Below are positions 1 through 12,468 of a stretch of DNA of 64,000 bases, one piece after another. How positions within the stretch are numbered: position 1 is the first letter of the stretch; each line of letters opens with the position of its first letter. The notes beneath the pieces are model-generated. The model made no database searches and had not been told where the DNA came from. It saw nothing but the letters and a program-made list of their open reading frames with translations. A program made the position numbers and the translations under genes. Source of the stretch: Trissonchulus latispiculum (lineage: Eukaryota > Nematoda > Enoplea > Enoplida > Ironidae); NCBI GenBank assembly GCA_030248195.1, contig JASAND010012429.1, forward strand, positions 19,208 through 83,207, written 5' to 3'.

Positions 1-333
1 AATATAATGATGCCATTTACATTTTTAGAAAGCAAAAGATATCTATTACCATTTTACTTTACTTTTATTTTCTATGTATTTCAGACAAAATTAAAATTTT
101 TCTGAAAATTACTGTTCTTGTACAAATTCCGTATTGTAAAATCTAATCTAGCTGTGAACTTAGGTAACATCAGCTATATACAAAATTGGACTTGTTTAGA
201 ACATCAGCTTTTAATTCCATTGCTTGTTATTATATCTCAGTATAATTACTTAGTTATTGGAGTTTTCTGATTAAAATGCAAATGTTTTTGCATGGCTGAA
301 ATATATAGATAAATTTTCATCCATTAGACATTA

Positions 334-748
334 CTGGGCTTTTTCTAGGCGAAAAAAGTGGGGGTGGGGAGAGTGGGGGGAAGCCCCCCCCCACTAGTGG
401 GGGGGAACCCAAAAGGGGGGGGGGTTCAAAGTGGGCTAAAATCGCTAAAAATGCAGTAAAAATAGCCTGTTTTCTACATATACTGCTATTACTATGCTAA
501 AAAGTGCTCAAAAATCGAGTTTGAGTACCAAAATAGACGATTTTTGACAAAAAATCCCGGCGAAGCCGGAAAATTTTTGAAAATTTTGACCAAAAATCCT
601 TAAAATTTTGCATTTTCTGGGCACCTTATGGTGAGTGGGGGGGAAGCCCAAAAAAGTGGGGGTGGGGCCGAGTGGGGGGGGAAGGGGTCGAGTGGGGGGG
701 GGGGGAACCCAAAAAGTGGGGGGCGCCCCCCCAGTAAAAAAAGCCCAG
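334..748. mobile_element. hAT-like MITE with GTGGGGG-word arrays
   Basis: Inverted ends CTGGGCTTTTT(C) / AAAAAAAGCCCAG. The flanks AGACATTA and GACATATA are only an imperfect duplication. GTGGGGG and AGTGGGGGG words fill both subterminal regions. A CCGGC-GAA-GCCGG hairpin lies at 557-569. Pro-rich frames here are composition artefacts. Confidence 0.55.
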
Positions 749-2397
749 GACATATAAGCCAAAAGCATTTTTCACAAGTTTCAAAGAAAGTCGAAATGTA
801 CAATTTCTCCAACTTGAATTAAACGAAATTTCTTCCTGTTGGCTAGCTTCATCAGGATTTTAAAATTTTAAATGATGTTTCTTCAAAAGATTTTTAAGAA
901 CCCTTGCTGTTTGTTCCATCCATAATTTTTTGGTAATTCTGTTGATCTGCGCACTGAATTAATTACTAAACAAACAGCAATAAACTTAGTCCATATTTAA
1001 AGTCCAGTCTCGATTTAAACAATTAAAAAGATTAAATTTAAGCTAAAACATTTGATTTGATTTAATACATTTGATTATACAACAGCGCATTTTATAATTT
1101 TGAAATAGCATAGATCGACGCCAAGGCTTCAATGACTTCAACTCAGCATTAGTTATCTTTACCACTACTTAAATTTAAAAGTATCGGCGGTCTTGTGCTA
1201 TCTAATCTGAGTTATTAAGTATTATTTTTGTTTTATAATATATTGAAATTCATAACAAGGATACATTAGACATTATTATTACAAATTCTAAACATTCTAA
1301 GTAATGTAATAGCGCCGCAGGCGAAAATTTTTGAATAAGTCATATTCTGATTATAAGAGAATCGCAGTTTTTCAGAAAGTTTTAAAGAAGTTTGATAAAA
1401 GTTTTGAAAATTTTAATAAAATTTTGCTTTTGATAATAGGCTAAAATTGGTTCCGGTTCCGGTACGTTTTCAAAAACCGGAACCGGAACCGGAACCAAAA
1501 AGTACCGGAACCGGAACCAGAATTCCGGCCAATCCCTAATATACATATATACCTAAGCTAAGAAGTCAGCTTAAATCTGTGTTGAAAAATTCTTCTTCAT
1601 TATCTATACAATAAATCGGAGACTAAAAGCAAACCGGAGACTAAAAGTATGGTATAATGTTGTGAATCGTACATCGTAAATGTAAATAAATTTACAAGTA
1701 TAAACGTTTTCAATTTGCTTGAAGTTTAAGACTTCGTCCATAACAACAAGAACTAGCAGCAACTTAACAACAACAGTGTCTCCAAGTGAACTTGATGGCC
1801 AGGGGATAAGTTCTATTCATTTAAAGTTTGTTTTTATATCGAAATTAAAATTAATGTAATTTTATCAGGGCTTGATTTGGTACCAAAACTGGTATATATG
1901 CACTTGGTTGTTGTCTTCAAATGCTTAAATACATTGTTGTTTTCTTACATCTTTAAAATACATTGAATTTTTTGCTAATTAGAAGAAATTAAGAAAAATA
2001 GTTTGTTGCAAAATAAAATTTGCAAACTAGAAGAAAATACAAGGCAGTGAGAAATGAGAAGTTTCTTCACAAAATACGTACCAATTAAGGACCCTATAAC
2101 TTTTGCAACATCACAATGAGGGGTTTCATAAACAAGAACTGTAAACGCTTTGAAAATGCTGATTAGTTTTCGTACTGAACTAAAATAGTCCAGTGTGTAA
2201 TTACATACTGGACTAGTTCAGTTCCGAACTGAACTGAGTTACATACTGAACTACGACATATATATTGCAATTCAACTATTGCCTCTCCTCCATCGCGAAC
2301 TGGAAAGTGCAATGATTTAATGCTTTAGTATAAGTAGAACAAGGTTATCATCGTATAGCAGCATTCCCAAGATTAGCAATCTGCATGCAACTATTGC
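749..2397. other. no gene recognised upstream of the helicase exon
   Basis: AT-rich sequence with one GCA-loop hairpin (1312-1323), the array at 1.44 kb, and a short palindrome at 2188-2250 (AGTCCAGTGTGTAATTACAT pairing with TACTGGACT). The expected helicase exon with Walker A was not seen here. Confidence 0.6.
1442..1542. repeat. GGTTCC/GGAACC hexamer array with one hAT-like end
   Basis: GGTTCCGGTTCCGGTA then GGAACCGGAACCGG words, ending GGCCAATCCCTA, which looks like one hAT terminus (TAGGGATTGGCC). No partner end is visible nearby. Confidence 0.5.
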
Positions 2398-3816
2398 TTG
2401 CAATTCAACCAGACGTTACATGTTCGTTTTGTTGTTGCAGGTCAGTCTGCCACCAGCGACGTTATCATCATACTTGCCGTTACAGACTTTGCCATTGATA
2501 TCATTGCTGAGAAGATAGCTAACTTCTGCTGCTGTGGTCCCCCTGGTCAAGGTCTTTTGAAAACGTCGGATTGGATCATCTTGACCGGTCGTGCCAATTT
2601 TGAATCAAAAAAGTCTAAATGGCTTGGTGATCAGGTAGAGTTTGCTACAGTGCCTACTCCGGATGAGGAGCGGGCTGCTGGCATGAGCTTGAAACAGATG
2701 CTGGCCCAGAAACGGGTTGTCCTGGCTACTGCCGATCTGGCTTGTGTTTTCTGGGATCGTCTAACTGTTGACGACTTCCGGGCTGATTGGCTTTTGATTG
2801 ACGAAGGCTCCCAGTTGCCATTCTTCCAGTTTGTCAGCTTTGCCATTCGCACTAAACGCTGTGTGGTGTTCGGCGACCAAACTCAAAGTGAACTACTTTT
2901 AGATTCCGATGACCAGTATTTGAAGGCTTGCTATGGTGAAGTGTCAGCGCTTGCCTTTGGCAAAGCTTGTGTATTGGCTAAAGGGATGCCTTATGTTGAC
3001 AGACAGCTACTGCAGCTGTCCACTAGCTACCGATGCAATCCGAAAACGGCTGCTCTCATCTCACAGATGTGCTCTCTGCCGCACTGTATCATCAGCAGGG
3101 AACCGCATACGGCGGTAAATCGTTTACAGTTTCTGAAGGCGAAGTGTAAATTTCTGGAAGAATTGTTTCAGTTCTCCAATATTGGTATCGTTCATATTCC
3201 TGGTCAGACTGTCTACGTTGACATTTCTTCTATTAATGTTGAAGAACTGTTGGCTTGTATGAAGATTATTAAATTGGTGAAACCTGTCGTTCAACTCTAT
3301 CAAAATCAGGGTTATGGCCAGTTCCTGTTGGGCATCCTGTCAGAAAATCCAAAACAGGTAGAGCATCTGAAACTGCTAGTAGCGGAGATGTTTCCCGGGG
3401 AAAGCATTTTGACAGACGTTGGTGGGTTTGTCGAAATTTCGGTGGTCCGAATAGCCCAGTCCCATACGTATACCCTGACCCTACTCTGTTTGGTTAACTC
3501 CAGCTATGATGATATGATCTGCTGTCCCCTGGATTCGGCTGGGCTTTTGAACAGCCCTCAGCATATGGCTGCTGCGTTAACTAGACAGCAGCTGGGTGTC
3601 ATCCTAGTTGGCAATATATATCGATTTCTGCAACAAACCTCGCACGTTGTCAGAGAACTGGAACGGGTTGGTCCGCTGGCAATTCCCGACTGCTTCAATT
3701 CCCTTCCGCTGGACACCGAGATGGGCGCCAAACTTGCGCTGGAACTGCTTTTTGCCAACAATCGCCATCATAGCAACACCAGACTGAATGCAATCTGGGA
3801 ACGCTTTGCATCCTAA
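2398..3816 (+). CDS. UPF1-like superfamily 1 helicase, large 3' exon (5' part not found)
   Basis: The uninterrupted 472-codon frame ends at TAA 3814-3816. Visible SF1B helicase motifs, in order: a motif Ia-like stretch (VTDFAIDIIAEKI, residues 28-40), motif II LIDEGSQ (133-139), motif III VVFGDQTQ (156-163), motif IV-like LSTSYRCNP (207-215) and motif VI AALTRQQLGVILVGN (392-406). This matches the RecA1/RecA2 core of UPF1-type ATP-dependent RNA/DNA helicases. No Walker A precedes motif Ia, so the nucleotide-binding exon must lie upstream. A good splice acceptor (TTGTTGTTGCAG) ends at 2440, so the true exon probably starts at 2441 and the ATG at 2398 is probably not the start. Motif V is eroded: the usual QG-x-E and VRS positions read QSHT and VNS. 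GPPGQG at residues 47-52 resembles Walker A but lies after motif Ia and lacks GKT. The helicase core is clear; the subfamily, and whether it is active, are not. Confidence 0.75.
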   Translation: MQFNQTLHVRFVVAGQSATSDVIIILAVTDFAIDIIAEKIANFCCCGPPGQGLLKTSDWIILTGRANFESKKSKWLGDQVEFATVPTPDEERAAGMSLKQMLAQKRVVLATADLACVFWDRLTVDDFRADWLLIDEGSQLPFFQFVSFAIRTKRCVVFGDQTQSELLLDSDDQYLKACYGEVSALAFGKACVLAKGMPYVDRQLLQLSTSYRCNPKTAALISQMCSLPHCIISREPHTAVNRLQFLKAKCKFLEELFQFSNIGIVHIPGQTVYVDISSINVEELLACMKIIKLVKPVVQLYQNQGYGQFLLGILSENPKQVEHLKLLVAEMFPGESILTDVGGFVEISVVRIAQSHTYTLTLLCLVNSSYDDMICCPLDSAGLLNSPQHMAAALTRQQLGVILVGNIYRFLQQTSHVVRELERVGPLAIPDCFNSLPLDTEMGAKLALELLFANNRHHSNTRLNAIWERFAS

Positions 3817-6160
3817 TCCTGATTTTCTATCTGAACTATTGTGTACAATCAAACTGTGCAAAACGTGCTTTTTTGTGCTTTTTGGCTGTTGTAAGCTTTG
3901 ATTTGATTCAGGATGCTTTACTGTTATGTGCTTGATGTTAAGGTTATAAGGTTGATGTTTGTTTTAAAATTGCTGATTCTGTTTTTGCAATCCGTTTTGT
4001 AGTGGTCAACCTGTCGTACGAAAATTTGTCAGTCACTGATCCCTGATTATACGCTTTAAAATGATATTGATATATAAAGTGCTTTCCAGCTTGCGAAAAT
4101 GTTAGCATTTTAAAAATCACCACAAAAGCACTGCACAAAAGGATACCACCACCTTAAATCAGTTCATTCACCCTGGCAAAACATTTGGTTTGAGTGGACT
4201 TGTTTATTGGATAAGGTTTCCATCTCTATTTTATGTTTTATTGCTGCAATTAAGCTCAGGGCACATAAGCTACGTGTAATATTATGGTTGGATAGTCTTT
4301 ACCCGTTGTTTTTTGGTGCAATGTTTTGGTACAAGATAAGTTCAGTAAAACTTATTCCATTCAAGGAGTTTCATTCAGTTGGTTAGATCGAGTTGATAGA
4401 GGAAGGATTATGTCTGTTCACACTCTAGTTGTCGTCAGTTATGTAGAAGTGTTTTTGTTAATTGGTGATTAAACTGATTCCCATATTTGAAACGATTTGA
4501 ACTGAAATTTTCAATGGGGGGGGGCTTGTACCTCAAAAATAAATTAGCGAATTAGCTAATTTTATTAAAATTTGCAACAAAATCTTCAATTATCAGAAAA
4601 AATTAAAAATTTTGGTCGGTTTTAACGAAAAAGTAATAAGTTTAGCAAAAAAATCCCGGCGAAGCTGGAAACTTTTTGACATTTAGTGTAAAAACTAATT
4701 TTTTTCAGACCATTTTTGCCAACACCTTGGCTGTTTTTTCGTTACCCCTTGTCCCCGGCGGCGGTATGGCTTGTGCCTTGTCCGGGTTGGGGGGGGGGGG
4801 TTGGGCGTTGGACCCTTGAGAACCCCCCGCGTTAACCTATGGTGATCAACCATCAGGCACCGGTCGCCGATTAACGCCAAGTAACACGATTTGTCAGTTA
4901 TATATAGAAAGTTTGCTACAGGTAACAAATATTTTGGGGGCACTAATTATGTCACGACACCAGTCTCACAGGGCTCAGTATTCGTTGCCGGCTGGATCTG
5001 CACAGACGTCCTTATCGGTCTATCCGGTTTAACCGACTTGCACGGTTTCGAACGCAGCAGTTGAATGAGTCCGAATAAAGTTCGAATGAGGATCATGTTA
5101 TTGAAATAATAGAAACTAAAATCGTTGATTTCGAAATTGAATTTCAACTCAATATTTGAAGGAAAATAAGGGTAGTGAAGGGTTAATCCGGCAAGTCATG
5201 CAGGTCACAACAGTCAAGTCAAGTCGGTGCAGCCGCCGTTATGTAAGACGTAGGCCAAGCAGGCCGGTAGCTCAGAATGGCCTCCCTCAGGGGCTTTCCA
5301 GGCCTGCGACAAATAGTAGTTGTAGTCCCATTCTAGTCTTATGTAACTCGTCGCTGGACGTGTAATCTGTGTGATAGACATGGAGTTTTCAGAAGCTGAA
5401 TGGCGAAAGGCCTTAGCAATAGGGTTTCCCCTCTAGTTGTCATCTCTACGTATTTGCCACGCATTGAGGTTCGTAATGAAATGAGCATCGGGCAAGTTTT
5501 GAATGAAACAGCCAAGTACTTTAAAATGAGACAAAATCGATCACAAATATCTCGCTAAAAACTAAAAATAGTAAGCATGCATGTGCAGGAGGCGAAATTT
5601 GGGTGATGGAGGGGGAGTGAATGGGATGATGAGTCCACCAAAAACTGGGGTTTGTTCCACCAAAATATTAAACCGGATTCGGATCCCTCTGATATAAGTG
5701 CTCCACATCTCTGGGGTGTGAATCTGTCAAAAATAGATTTTTGCGGGCTCAAATTTGCGTAAAAAGTGCTAATAAAAGAGACTGCAATTTAGATTTCTGT
5801 GTCTATGTCAATATCGGCAAGCGATCAGAGAGCTGCGTTAAACACATTTGCAAAAACAAATTCGCATAAGAGTATGCTATTTTGATTTCTATCGTTCTCC
5901 ACGCGGCGCCGCTACTTCTTCCCCCCGCCTCCGCACATCACCAGCCATTCAGAAAATTGCGTTAAACGCACGCTTTTGCGTGCTCAAATTTACTTTGTTC
6001 AGTACAGCTCCTTGTGCGGAATTACATTATCGTCTCGATTCATAAGTAGTATCATTAGCCTTCTCATACCAATGTATTATACTTACGCCATTGCGATTGA
6101 GTACGTATCTGAGCACTTCACGCGAATAGGGTGGATGGCGAGAGGCGCCTATTCTACCCC
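3817..6160. other. no gene recognised
   Basis: AT-rich non-coding sequence apart from the MITE-like segment at 4.5-4.8 kb. A GC-richer stretch at 4940-5360 has a 69-codon frame without recognisable motifs. Confidence 0.6.
4505..4830. repeat. degraded MITE-like segment
   Basis: It starts with a G9 run and GCTTGTACCTC, has a CCGGC-GAA-GCTGG hairpin at 4656-4668, and ends with a G10 run and GACCCTTGAGAACCCCCC, echoing the segment at 44.4 kb. No intact ends. Confidence 0.4.
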
Positions 6161-6163
6161 AGA

Positions 6164-6302
6164 CGCTGGTTTCAATCATTTTAGGCACTGACTAGATTCC
6201 CTGTTCTGCACAGAAAACCTGGTTCCAATCATTTTAGGCGCTGGCTAGATTCCCTATTCTGCAGAAAAAGCTGGTTTCAATCATTTTAGGCGCTGACTAG
6301 AC
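6164..6302. repeat. short tandem repeat, about 60-bp unit, 2-3 copies
   Basis: The phrase CTGGTTTCAATCATTTTAGG, then CGCTGACTAGATTCCCTATT, occurs three times with small changes (about 6166, 6219, 6270). Confidence 0.85.
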
Positions 6303-6906
6303 ATCAATCTCCAGGAAACCATTGGCATTTTTCCGCTTTAGCAGCATTTTCCTATTCTCTCCTTTAGCAATGACCATTAGGGCATTTTTGTTACTATTTT
6401 ATTTATAAAATTTTGAACATATAAAACATTTCCTTTAAAATTTTCAACTACCTTTTTAAAAAACTGTTGCGCCTTCCGCGAGTTTTCCAGTACATTTCTT
6501 CCAGATAATTTTTGCGTCAGTGGTGCATTTTCAATTACATTTCCTTTACAAATTTTCGGACCTGTGGCGCGGTTTCCATTACATTTCCTTCAAAATTTAC
6601 GCGCTCTGGTTTTAGATTTCTAAAACGTTAATTTTAATAATTAATTAATTTTTTAATATTAATAATTTTACACTTTCTTTCAATTTTATATTTTAGTTTT
6701 TTAAACGAAATTATAAAATTCCGGTTTACAACTTTTTCTCAGCTCGTGGATTGTTCCGTCAGACCCCCACGGCTTTTTCAAACTGTTAAAATACTTGTCG
6801 TTGATTCTACTTTCGAAACTAATTGTATGTAACTTGCGATTAAATGTTAAAATGGGAATAAAATATAACTTAATCTATAAAATTCACTTGTTATTTAAGT
6901 ATATAC

Positions 6907-8402
6907 TAGAGTTGGGACCGGTTCCAATTTTCAAAACCGGTTCCGGTTCCGGTTCTAGAGTACCGGTTCCGGTTCCGGTTCCGGTTCTAGCTTCCGGTTC
7001 CCGGTTCCAAGTACAAAATTCGTAGTTACATTTAACATTATTTAATATTGGATGCAGGCCTCCAGCAAGGCTTATACAATCAAAATTATAAAGCAATACT
7101 GCAAAACAATTGGAATAGATAATGCTAATAAGAATGATAACCAACTGGGTTAAACTTGCTTGTTAACTTTGAATTTTAAAGTTGTTGCCTTACTATGCAC
7201 AACATACATTAAAACTTAAAGTTTTTGCCTACTATGCACAACATACATTAAAACTTGTCTTCAGTATATATGGTCGAGCAAATTGTTTCGATAATGAACG
7301 GTGAGATTCTACTGTGTGTCTAAATACAGACAACGCCTTCTGAACAGAATCTTGTAAACATCAAAACGTTTCAGTAAAACGTGCTGAGAATTGACATATA
7401 CTGGAGCTTACATTTTTTATTTCTTTAAAAAGAGTACAGTGTCTCTAAAGAAGCAAATAGTTTCCAAAGATTCAAATGCAGTTAAAATATTTAAAAGCTG
7501 AAAGTCAAATTGGAAAAAGAACATATATATTAAAGTTATATTTAACGAGAAAATTTTGTACAGTGGCTTGATTACACAAAATAGCTAACATATTACTTCT
7601 ACAGACATTCATTACTTGAACTTTGATTGACTTTGTCTCAGATGCCGGAGGAGTATATAGCTTAAAAATAAGAACATAAGTACTCAACTTTCGAAGTTTT
7701 CTACTTCTGTAAAATTTACTATTTTCTTTAAAAATGTTGCTTCAAGCGTGCTGACAACACCACCTTCTATCTGCCATTTTTTGAGAAGGCATACTCAATT
7801 TCCGACTACATCCCATCGTGTTTTATTCTTTTCTATGAGGTTCATATTCAAATATGTAAGCTGGTCAAAGTTTTCATTCGGCGCTGTATTGTTCACTCAC
7901 GTCTGAATGAAAGTGCCCGCCTTGCTTCAATTACAATTGGAACTTTTACAATGAAAGATTTTAAAAGAGAGACACTTTCACAATTGCATTTTGCAATACA
8001 CACAAAATTACTTAACAAAATTTGAAAAATCAGAAGCATGAAAACAAAAAATTACGAAATTCCAGAATAAAGGAAGTAGAAATTTTTCCTTACAATAAAA
8101 CATATTTAGCTTTCAGGTCTAAATTTGTTTAGTTTCAGTTCAAACTAGATTTTTAGTTTCAATTTCAGTCACTATATTGAAAAAGACAGTATGAAAGGCA
8201 ACTCTGTGAATGGCAACTACAAAATCCAGCTTTTGCAAATTTCAAACTTTTGCAAAAAATCAGTTCATGTCCAACTTTTAAGCCTGGAACCGGCCGGTTC
8301 CAAATCCTACCGGTTCCGGTTCCGGTTCCGGTTCTAAAAATCCTTCCGGTTCGGTTCCGGTTCCGGTTCCAACCGGTTCTAGTGGAACCGGTCCCAACTC
8401 TA
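6907..8402. mobile_element. hAT-like non-autonomous element, GGTTCC-word arrays
   Basis: Flanked by GTATATAC at 6899-6906 and 8403-8410 (perfect 8-bp duplication). Ends are TAGAGTTGGGACCGGTTCC and its complement. Both subterminal regions (about 6915-7010, 8285-8395) are arrays of GGTTCC in the same strand sense. The 1.27-kb centre has no gene I recognise. 8-bp duplication and TAGRGTTG-type ends are hAT hallmarks. Confidence 0.85.
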
Positions 8403-8410
8403 GTATATAC

Positions 8411-9249
8411 AACCAAAAATAAAACTGAAATTTTCTGAAAAGTTACGCAAAACATTTTGGAGAATTGGGTTAAAGTTCGCTAAGTGTAATGTGTGTGGTG
8501 TAATGTGTGAGTTATGTGTAATTTTAGTGAGTTTATTTTCATGTGAAATTTTGGTGAGAATGGTAATTTAAGTGTGAAATATGTCTTGTGTGAAAGTGTG
8601 TAAATTTGTGTTGAAATTGGTGCGAATTCGATTATTTTCTGTGTTAAAATATGTGGGGTTTTATTCAGCCCACTTAGCGACTAGGTGGCGCTGTTTGTCC
8701 TTTGAAGTTTCTCTGGATGCTCGCTGAGCATCCAGTTTGCAAAGGGGGTCTCAAATTCAGCCAATCAAAATTCACTAGGCATCCCACTCAGACGTCTCCT
8801 TTAAAACTAGTCAGTCTTAACTTTTGTCTCTTTCGCGTGTGGCCGTCTTTAGCTCTGTGGCCTGTTACTTCTCAAGTGTGCCTTTTTGCCTTTCCAGCTC
8901 GAACCCTTTCGGTAACGTAAGTATTGATTGGTTTTATTTTCTATTGCAGGCTCCGAGGCGACCTCGTGGGTCCATCCAAATTTATTAGGGGTGTAATATT
9001 TCGTTTTATCTCTTTCTATCTAGTAACTAATAACGCCGTTCAATTTTAGAAAAGGAATGATTATGATATCACAGGGTTTAAATAGCCGCGACGGCTTAGG
9101 GAAATATTAGCAGAGTTAGTAGGTAATTTTTAGAAGGGTTCAAAAGCACTTTCGGGTTGAATTTATGTATATGATTTGCTCTATATTTGTGTTTTAAAGT
9201 TTATCTATGTTCTGTACGAAAATAACTATTTTCTAGAAATCATATTTGT
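8411..9249. other. no gene recognised
   Basis: GTGTAATGTGTGA-rich tract at 8478-8600, then a GC-richer stretch (8670-8980) with splice-like signals (CGTAAGTATT at 8917; TTCTATTGCAG at 8949) but no supported reading frame. Confidence 0.5.
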
Positions 9250-11145
9250 CTGTTCGCGAATGGGTAGAGTAGAGTAGAGTAGAGTAGAGTTAAAATTAAC
9301 TCTTTTAACCCTTTTCATGAATGCGCAGGGTTAAATTTAACTCTGTCCGTTTTTAACTCTTTTAACTCTGCAGGGTTAAAAATCAAAGAGTTAAAAGAGT
9401 TAAAACTGGCAGAGTTAAAATTAACTCTGTGCATTCGCGAAAAGAGTTAAAAGAGTTAAAACTGGTAGAGTTAAAGTTAACTCTCTGCATATGTGAAAAG
9501 AGTTAAAATATTAATATAATTTTTGCTTACGTAATGGCCAACTTTTCACCATTTGAGATTTTAAAAAACTTGTTTACGTTTGGAAAATTTTAAATAAAAT
9601 AAAACAGCAAAAGAAGATATTTACTAATTTTATTAACAGACATTTATTGCATCATTAACAGACATTAGCGTCATCCTGTACTTGGGTGATCCGGGCGAAT
9701 CCCTGTGTAACTTGCATTTTCTAACCGATTTTGCTGAAATTTAGCATGGATCCATTTCAACGAATTATTGACCAATCTGCAGCAAAATTTTATAGTTTAA
9801 GCTTTAACGGGGTTAACCACATGGGTAAAACTGCAAGTTAAGGGGAGCAAACTAAAGATTTTTTACGATTTTCATGAAAAGTTGTATATTTTCAGAGGTC
9901 GCTGAAAAGTAATCTAAAGACAGTGTTTCGGTCTAGGTTTTCGTTGATTCTTTGGCCAGCTTGCAATTTAGCCTACAATAAAGTGCTAATGAATAGTTGA
10001 GCCGAAAAACAGGTGTTCGTTTGCTGGACCACGACAGAGCTCAAAAAACCTCTGTGCATATTTTCAGCAAAATCGGATTCTCTTGCTTTTCCTAAAAAGT
10101 TGAACAATTTTGGCCAATTTCAACTAATGATACTAAAACAGATAGTGCAGCAAAATTAAATAGAAAATTGTTTGTTTATTAATTCAGTAGAGATTTCAAA
10201 TTTGAATTGAAATGGTTGCCCTTAGAATCACAGTTCGGATAACAATTGATCATGTACTGCATTTCTTATGAGCATAACCAGTTGCTTCGCGTAACATTTA
10301 TCTAGATGTCCTTTCAAAAAGTCTAAAAATTCAAATTTTTTAAAGTTTACAGTAGTTTTCATAGCAAAATTGTCGCTTTAATTAATCCACTTTTTGAGAA
10401 AAAAATCGAGCTTTCTGGTTAGTTGTAGTGTCCCGTTGATTCGACTTTTCATGTTGTCAGCTCTCATACATACTTCAAATTTGCGTTTATAGGTGGTGTT
10501 AGTTAAAATACAAAAATAATTTAGAGCCTATTTATAATTATAATTAATTATTTTAACTTAATTAATTTTACTTAACTATTATTTCTAAAAATGCAGCATG
10601 TTTAAAACATCTTGTTGAATCTATTTCTATTTTACTAAGTAGCCTATTTCGTTACTTTAGCGTAAATAATTCAGCAGAATGTTGGCAAATGCTTAAGTAA
10701 TTTTGAAGCATTTTGAACCATCCAATGAAATTATGTGTTGCACTTTTATTGGCTGGATTATCTTGTCATTTTTAAAGCTTTATTACGCGCGCATAATGTG
10801 GCAATAACAATGTAAAGCATGAAAGATTTTAACTCGTTTAACCCGCGTGCTGAGACGCGGGTTAAAATTCAATGTAAAATGTCGTGAGCGAGTTAAAAGA
10901 GTTAAATTTAACCCATTCATGAAAAGGATAGAGTTAAATTTAACTCTGCAGGTTTTTAACTCTACGTGCCATTCACGAAAAGAGTAGAGTTAAAAGAGTT
11001 AATTTTTAACTCTTTTCGCGAATGAGCGTAGAGTTAAAAATTTTAACTCTGCTTAACTCGGCGAGTTAATTTTAACTCGTTTAACCCATTCGCGAAAAGG
11101 ATCGAGTTAATTTTAACTCGTTTAACCCATTCGCGAAAAGGCCCC
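9250..11145. mobile_element. foldback element with arrays of GAGTTAAAA/TTTTAACTC words
   Basis: Left array 9254-9510 and right array 10830-11140 repeat AGAGTTAAAAGAGTTAAAAC-like words in both senses, punctuated by TTCGCGAATG / CATTCGCGAAAAG. The right end GGGGCCTTTTCGCGAATGGG abuts and truncates the Gypsy pol fragment. The left end starts at TTCGCGAATGGGTAGAG with a short GTAGA tandem. The 1.3-kb centre is non-coding. Confidence 0.7.
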
Positions 11146-11544
11146 AAGAGCTAGTGGAAGGACTAATTACTCCCTTTTCCAGCATACTTTTAATATTTTT
11201 GGTTTCATTTCATTTAATATTCTCCTCAATCACCTTCTTCCGAGCCTCGGGCTCACGATAATGCTGTTGCTTTATCGGAGACTCACCATTGGTGTCAATT
11301 TCATGTTGAATAACAGTCGTTTTACCAACATCCTTATCATCCTTAGCGAATCTGTCATCGTATTCAAGAAGAAGATCCTTAAGTTTGTCAAGTTCGGTCT
11401 GTTCCAAAACAGTGTCGAGACCGTCCAATTTAACCCCAGTTGGCAAAGCGTTGGCTGCGGAGTCGGATGTCCCTACGGCAGCCGACACTAAGCAATCTTC
11501 AGGTTTGATGACTGTGTCTGAAGACGACACAGCAGCCACACTGG

Positions 11545-12060
11545 TGTAACGGTTTGTTTGTTGCCAGTAAACGACAGATTTAACCTCAAAAGAAGACTAC
11601 TAGGTTCGTGAGTGTGCGCATGTCAAATCTCATCCCTAACTCGCTATTTCCCTAAACAACTACAGCAGGCGCCGGCAGTCCAATTTCGGTACCGTGAGTT
11701 TACTGGTTTTTATGACAAAATAATACGATTGACAAAAATAGGAAAACATAAATTTTACAGTTCAAAAATAAAAAGGGGAGGAATGTCCCAACACCCAACT
11801 TAAGAGGAACAGAGTCCCCCAGCCAAAGACTTACGAAAAGATGTCCCCAACAACGCAGAGACGGGAGCCCAAAAACACAACCACTCCGTGCGTGAGATCT
11901 AGCAAGACTGACTTTGCGCCCAATTTTAATGGCGGAACAATTTAGCTAAGGAACCGAGGTTCCTACACGAGAGTACAATTTTGTGTTTACCGTTCATAAA
12001 GATAACACTGCATTTTAAGTAATTTCAAATGAAAATCAAGAAGGATATCAGAAAATAGTT
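11545..12060. mobile_element. insertion (possibly solo LTR) inside Gypsy pol
   Basis: CACACTGG is duplicated exactly at 11537-11544 and 12061-12068. Removing the 516 bp and one copy restores the pol frame, so this is a real insertion. Alternative reading: an LTR beginning TGTAAC (11545) and ending TTCACA (12064) with a 4-bp CTGG duplication. A purine tract (AAAAAGGGGAGGAA, ending about 11783) before TGTCCC supports an LTR-retrotransposon origin. Strand and family unknown. Confidence 0.6.
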
Positions 12061-12468
12061 CACACTGGAATAGGGGGAGAGCATACCCATAGAACCCTTC
12101 CTTAACCTAACGGGTTTGTCAAAGAAGTTAGCTACACGAACGGGAATTGTCTTAGCAACAGTAACTAGCGCCCTTGCCGCGACAAGGCGACCGCGACTGG
12201 GGCATCTAAAGGGAGGCAATAGCTCAAACAACGCTGAACTATCTGGTGCTGCACCAGATACGGAACAATTAACCATTGCCTCTGTATACGGGTCAATAGT
12301 CGTGTTCTCTTCAACAACGATCCCGTTATTACTATCATTGCGGGAGCTGCTGACAGTGGACGGGATTGGTTTAGAGCCTATATGATACAATTGCTTAATG
12401 GACTTCCCCAATTTAGATGCAAGCTCCAAGTTTTGCTCATAAAGGGTACTTAAATTAACCTCTGTTGG

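Noticed and set aside
508..822. Pro/Gly-rich frames on both strands
   Set aside because: They arise from G-run words of a MITE; no motif, low complexity.
2536..2556. GPPGQG as the Walker A of the helicase
   Set aside because: It follows motif Ia in order and lacks the GKT/S core.
8917..8949. Intron of about 32 bp (CGTAAGTATT...TTGCAG)
   Set aside because: Far below other introns here and no coding on either side.
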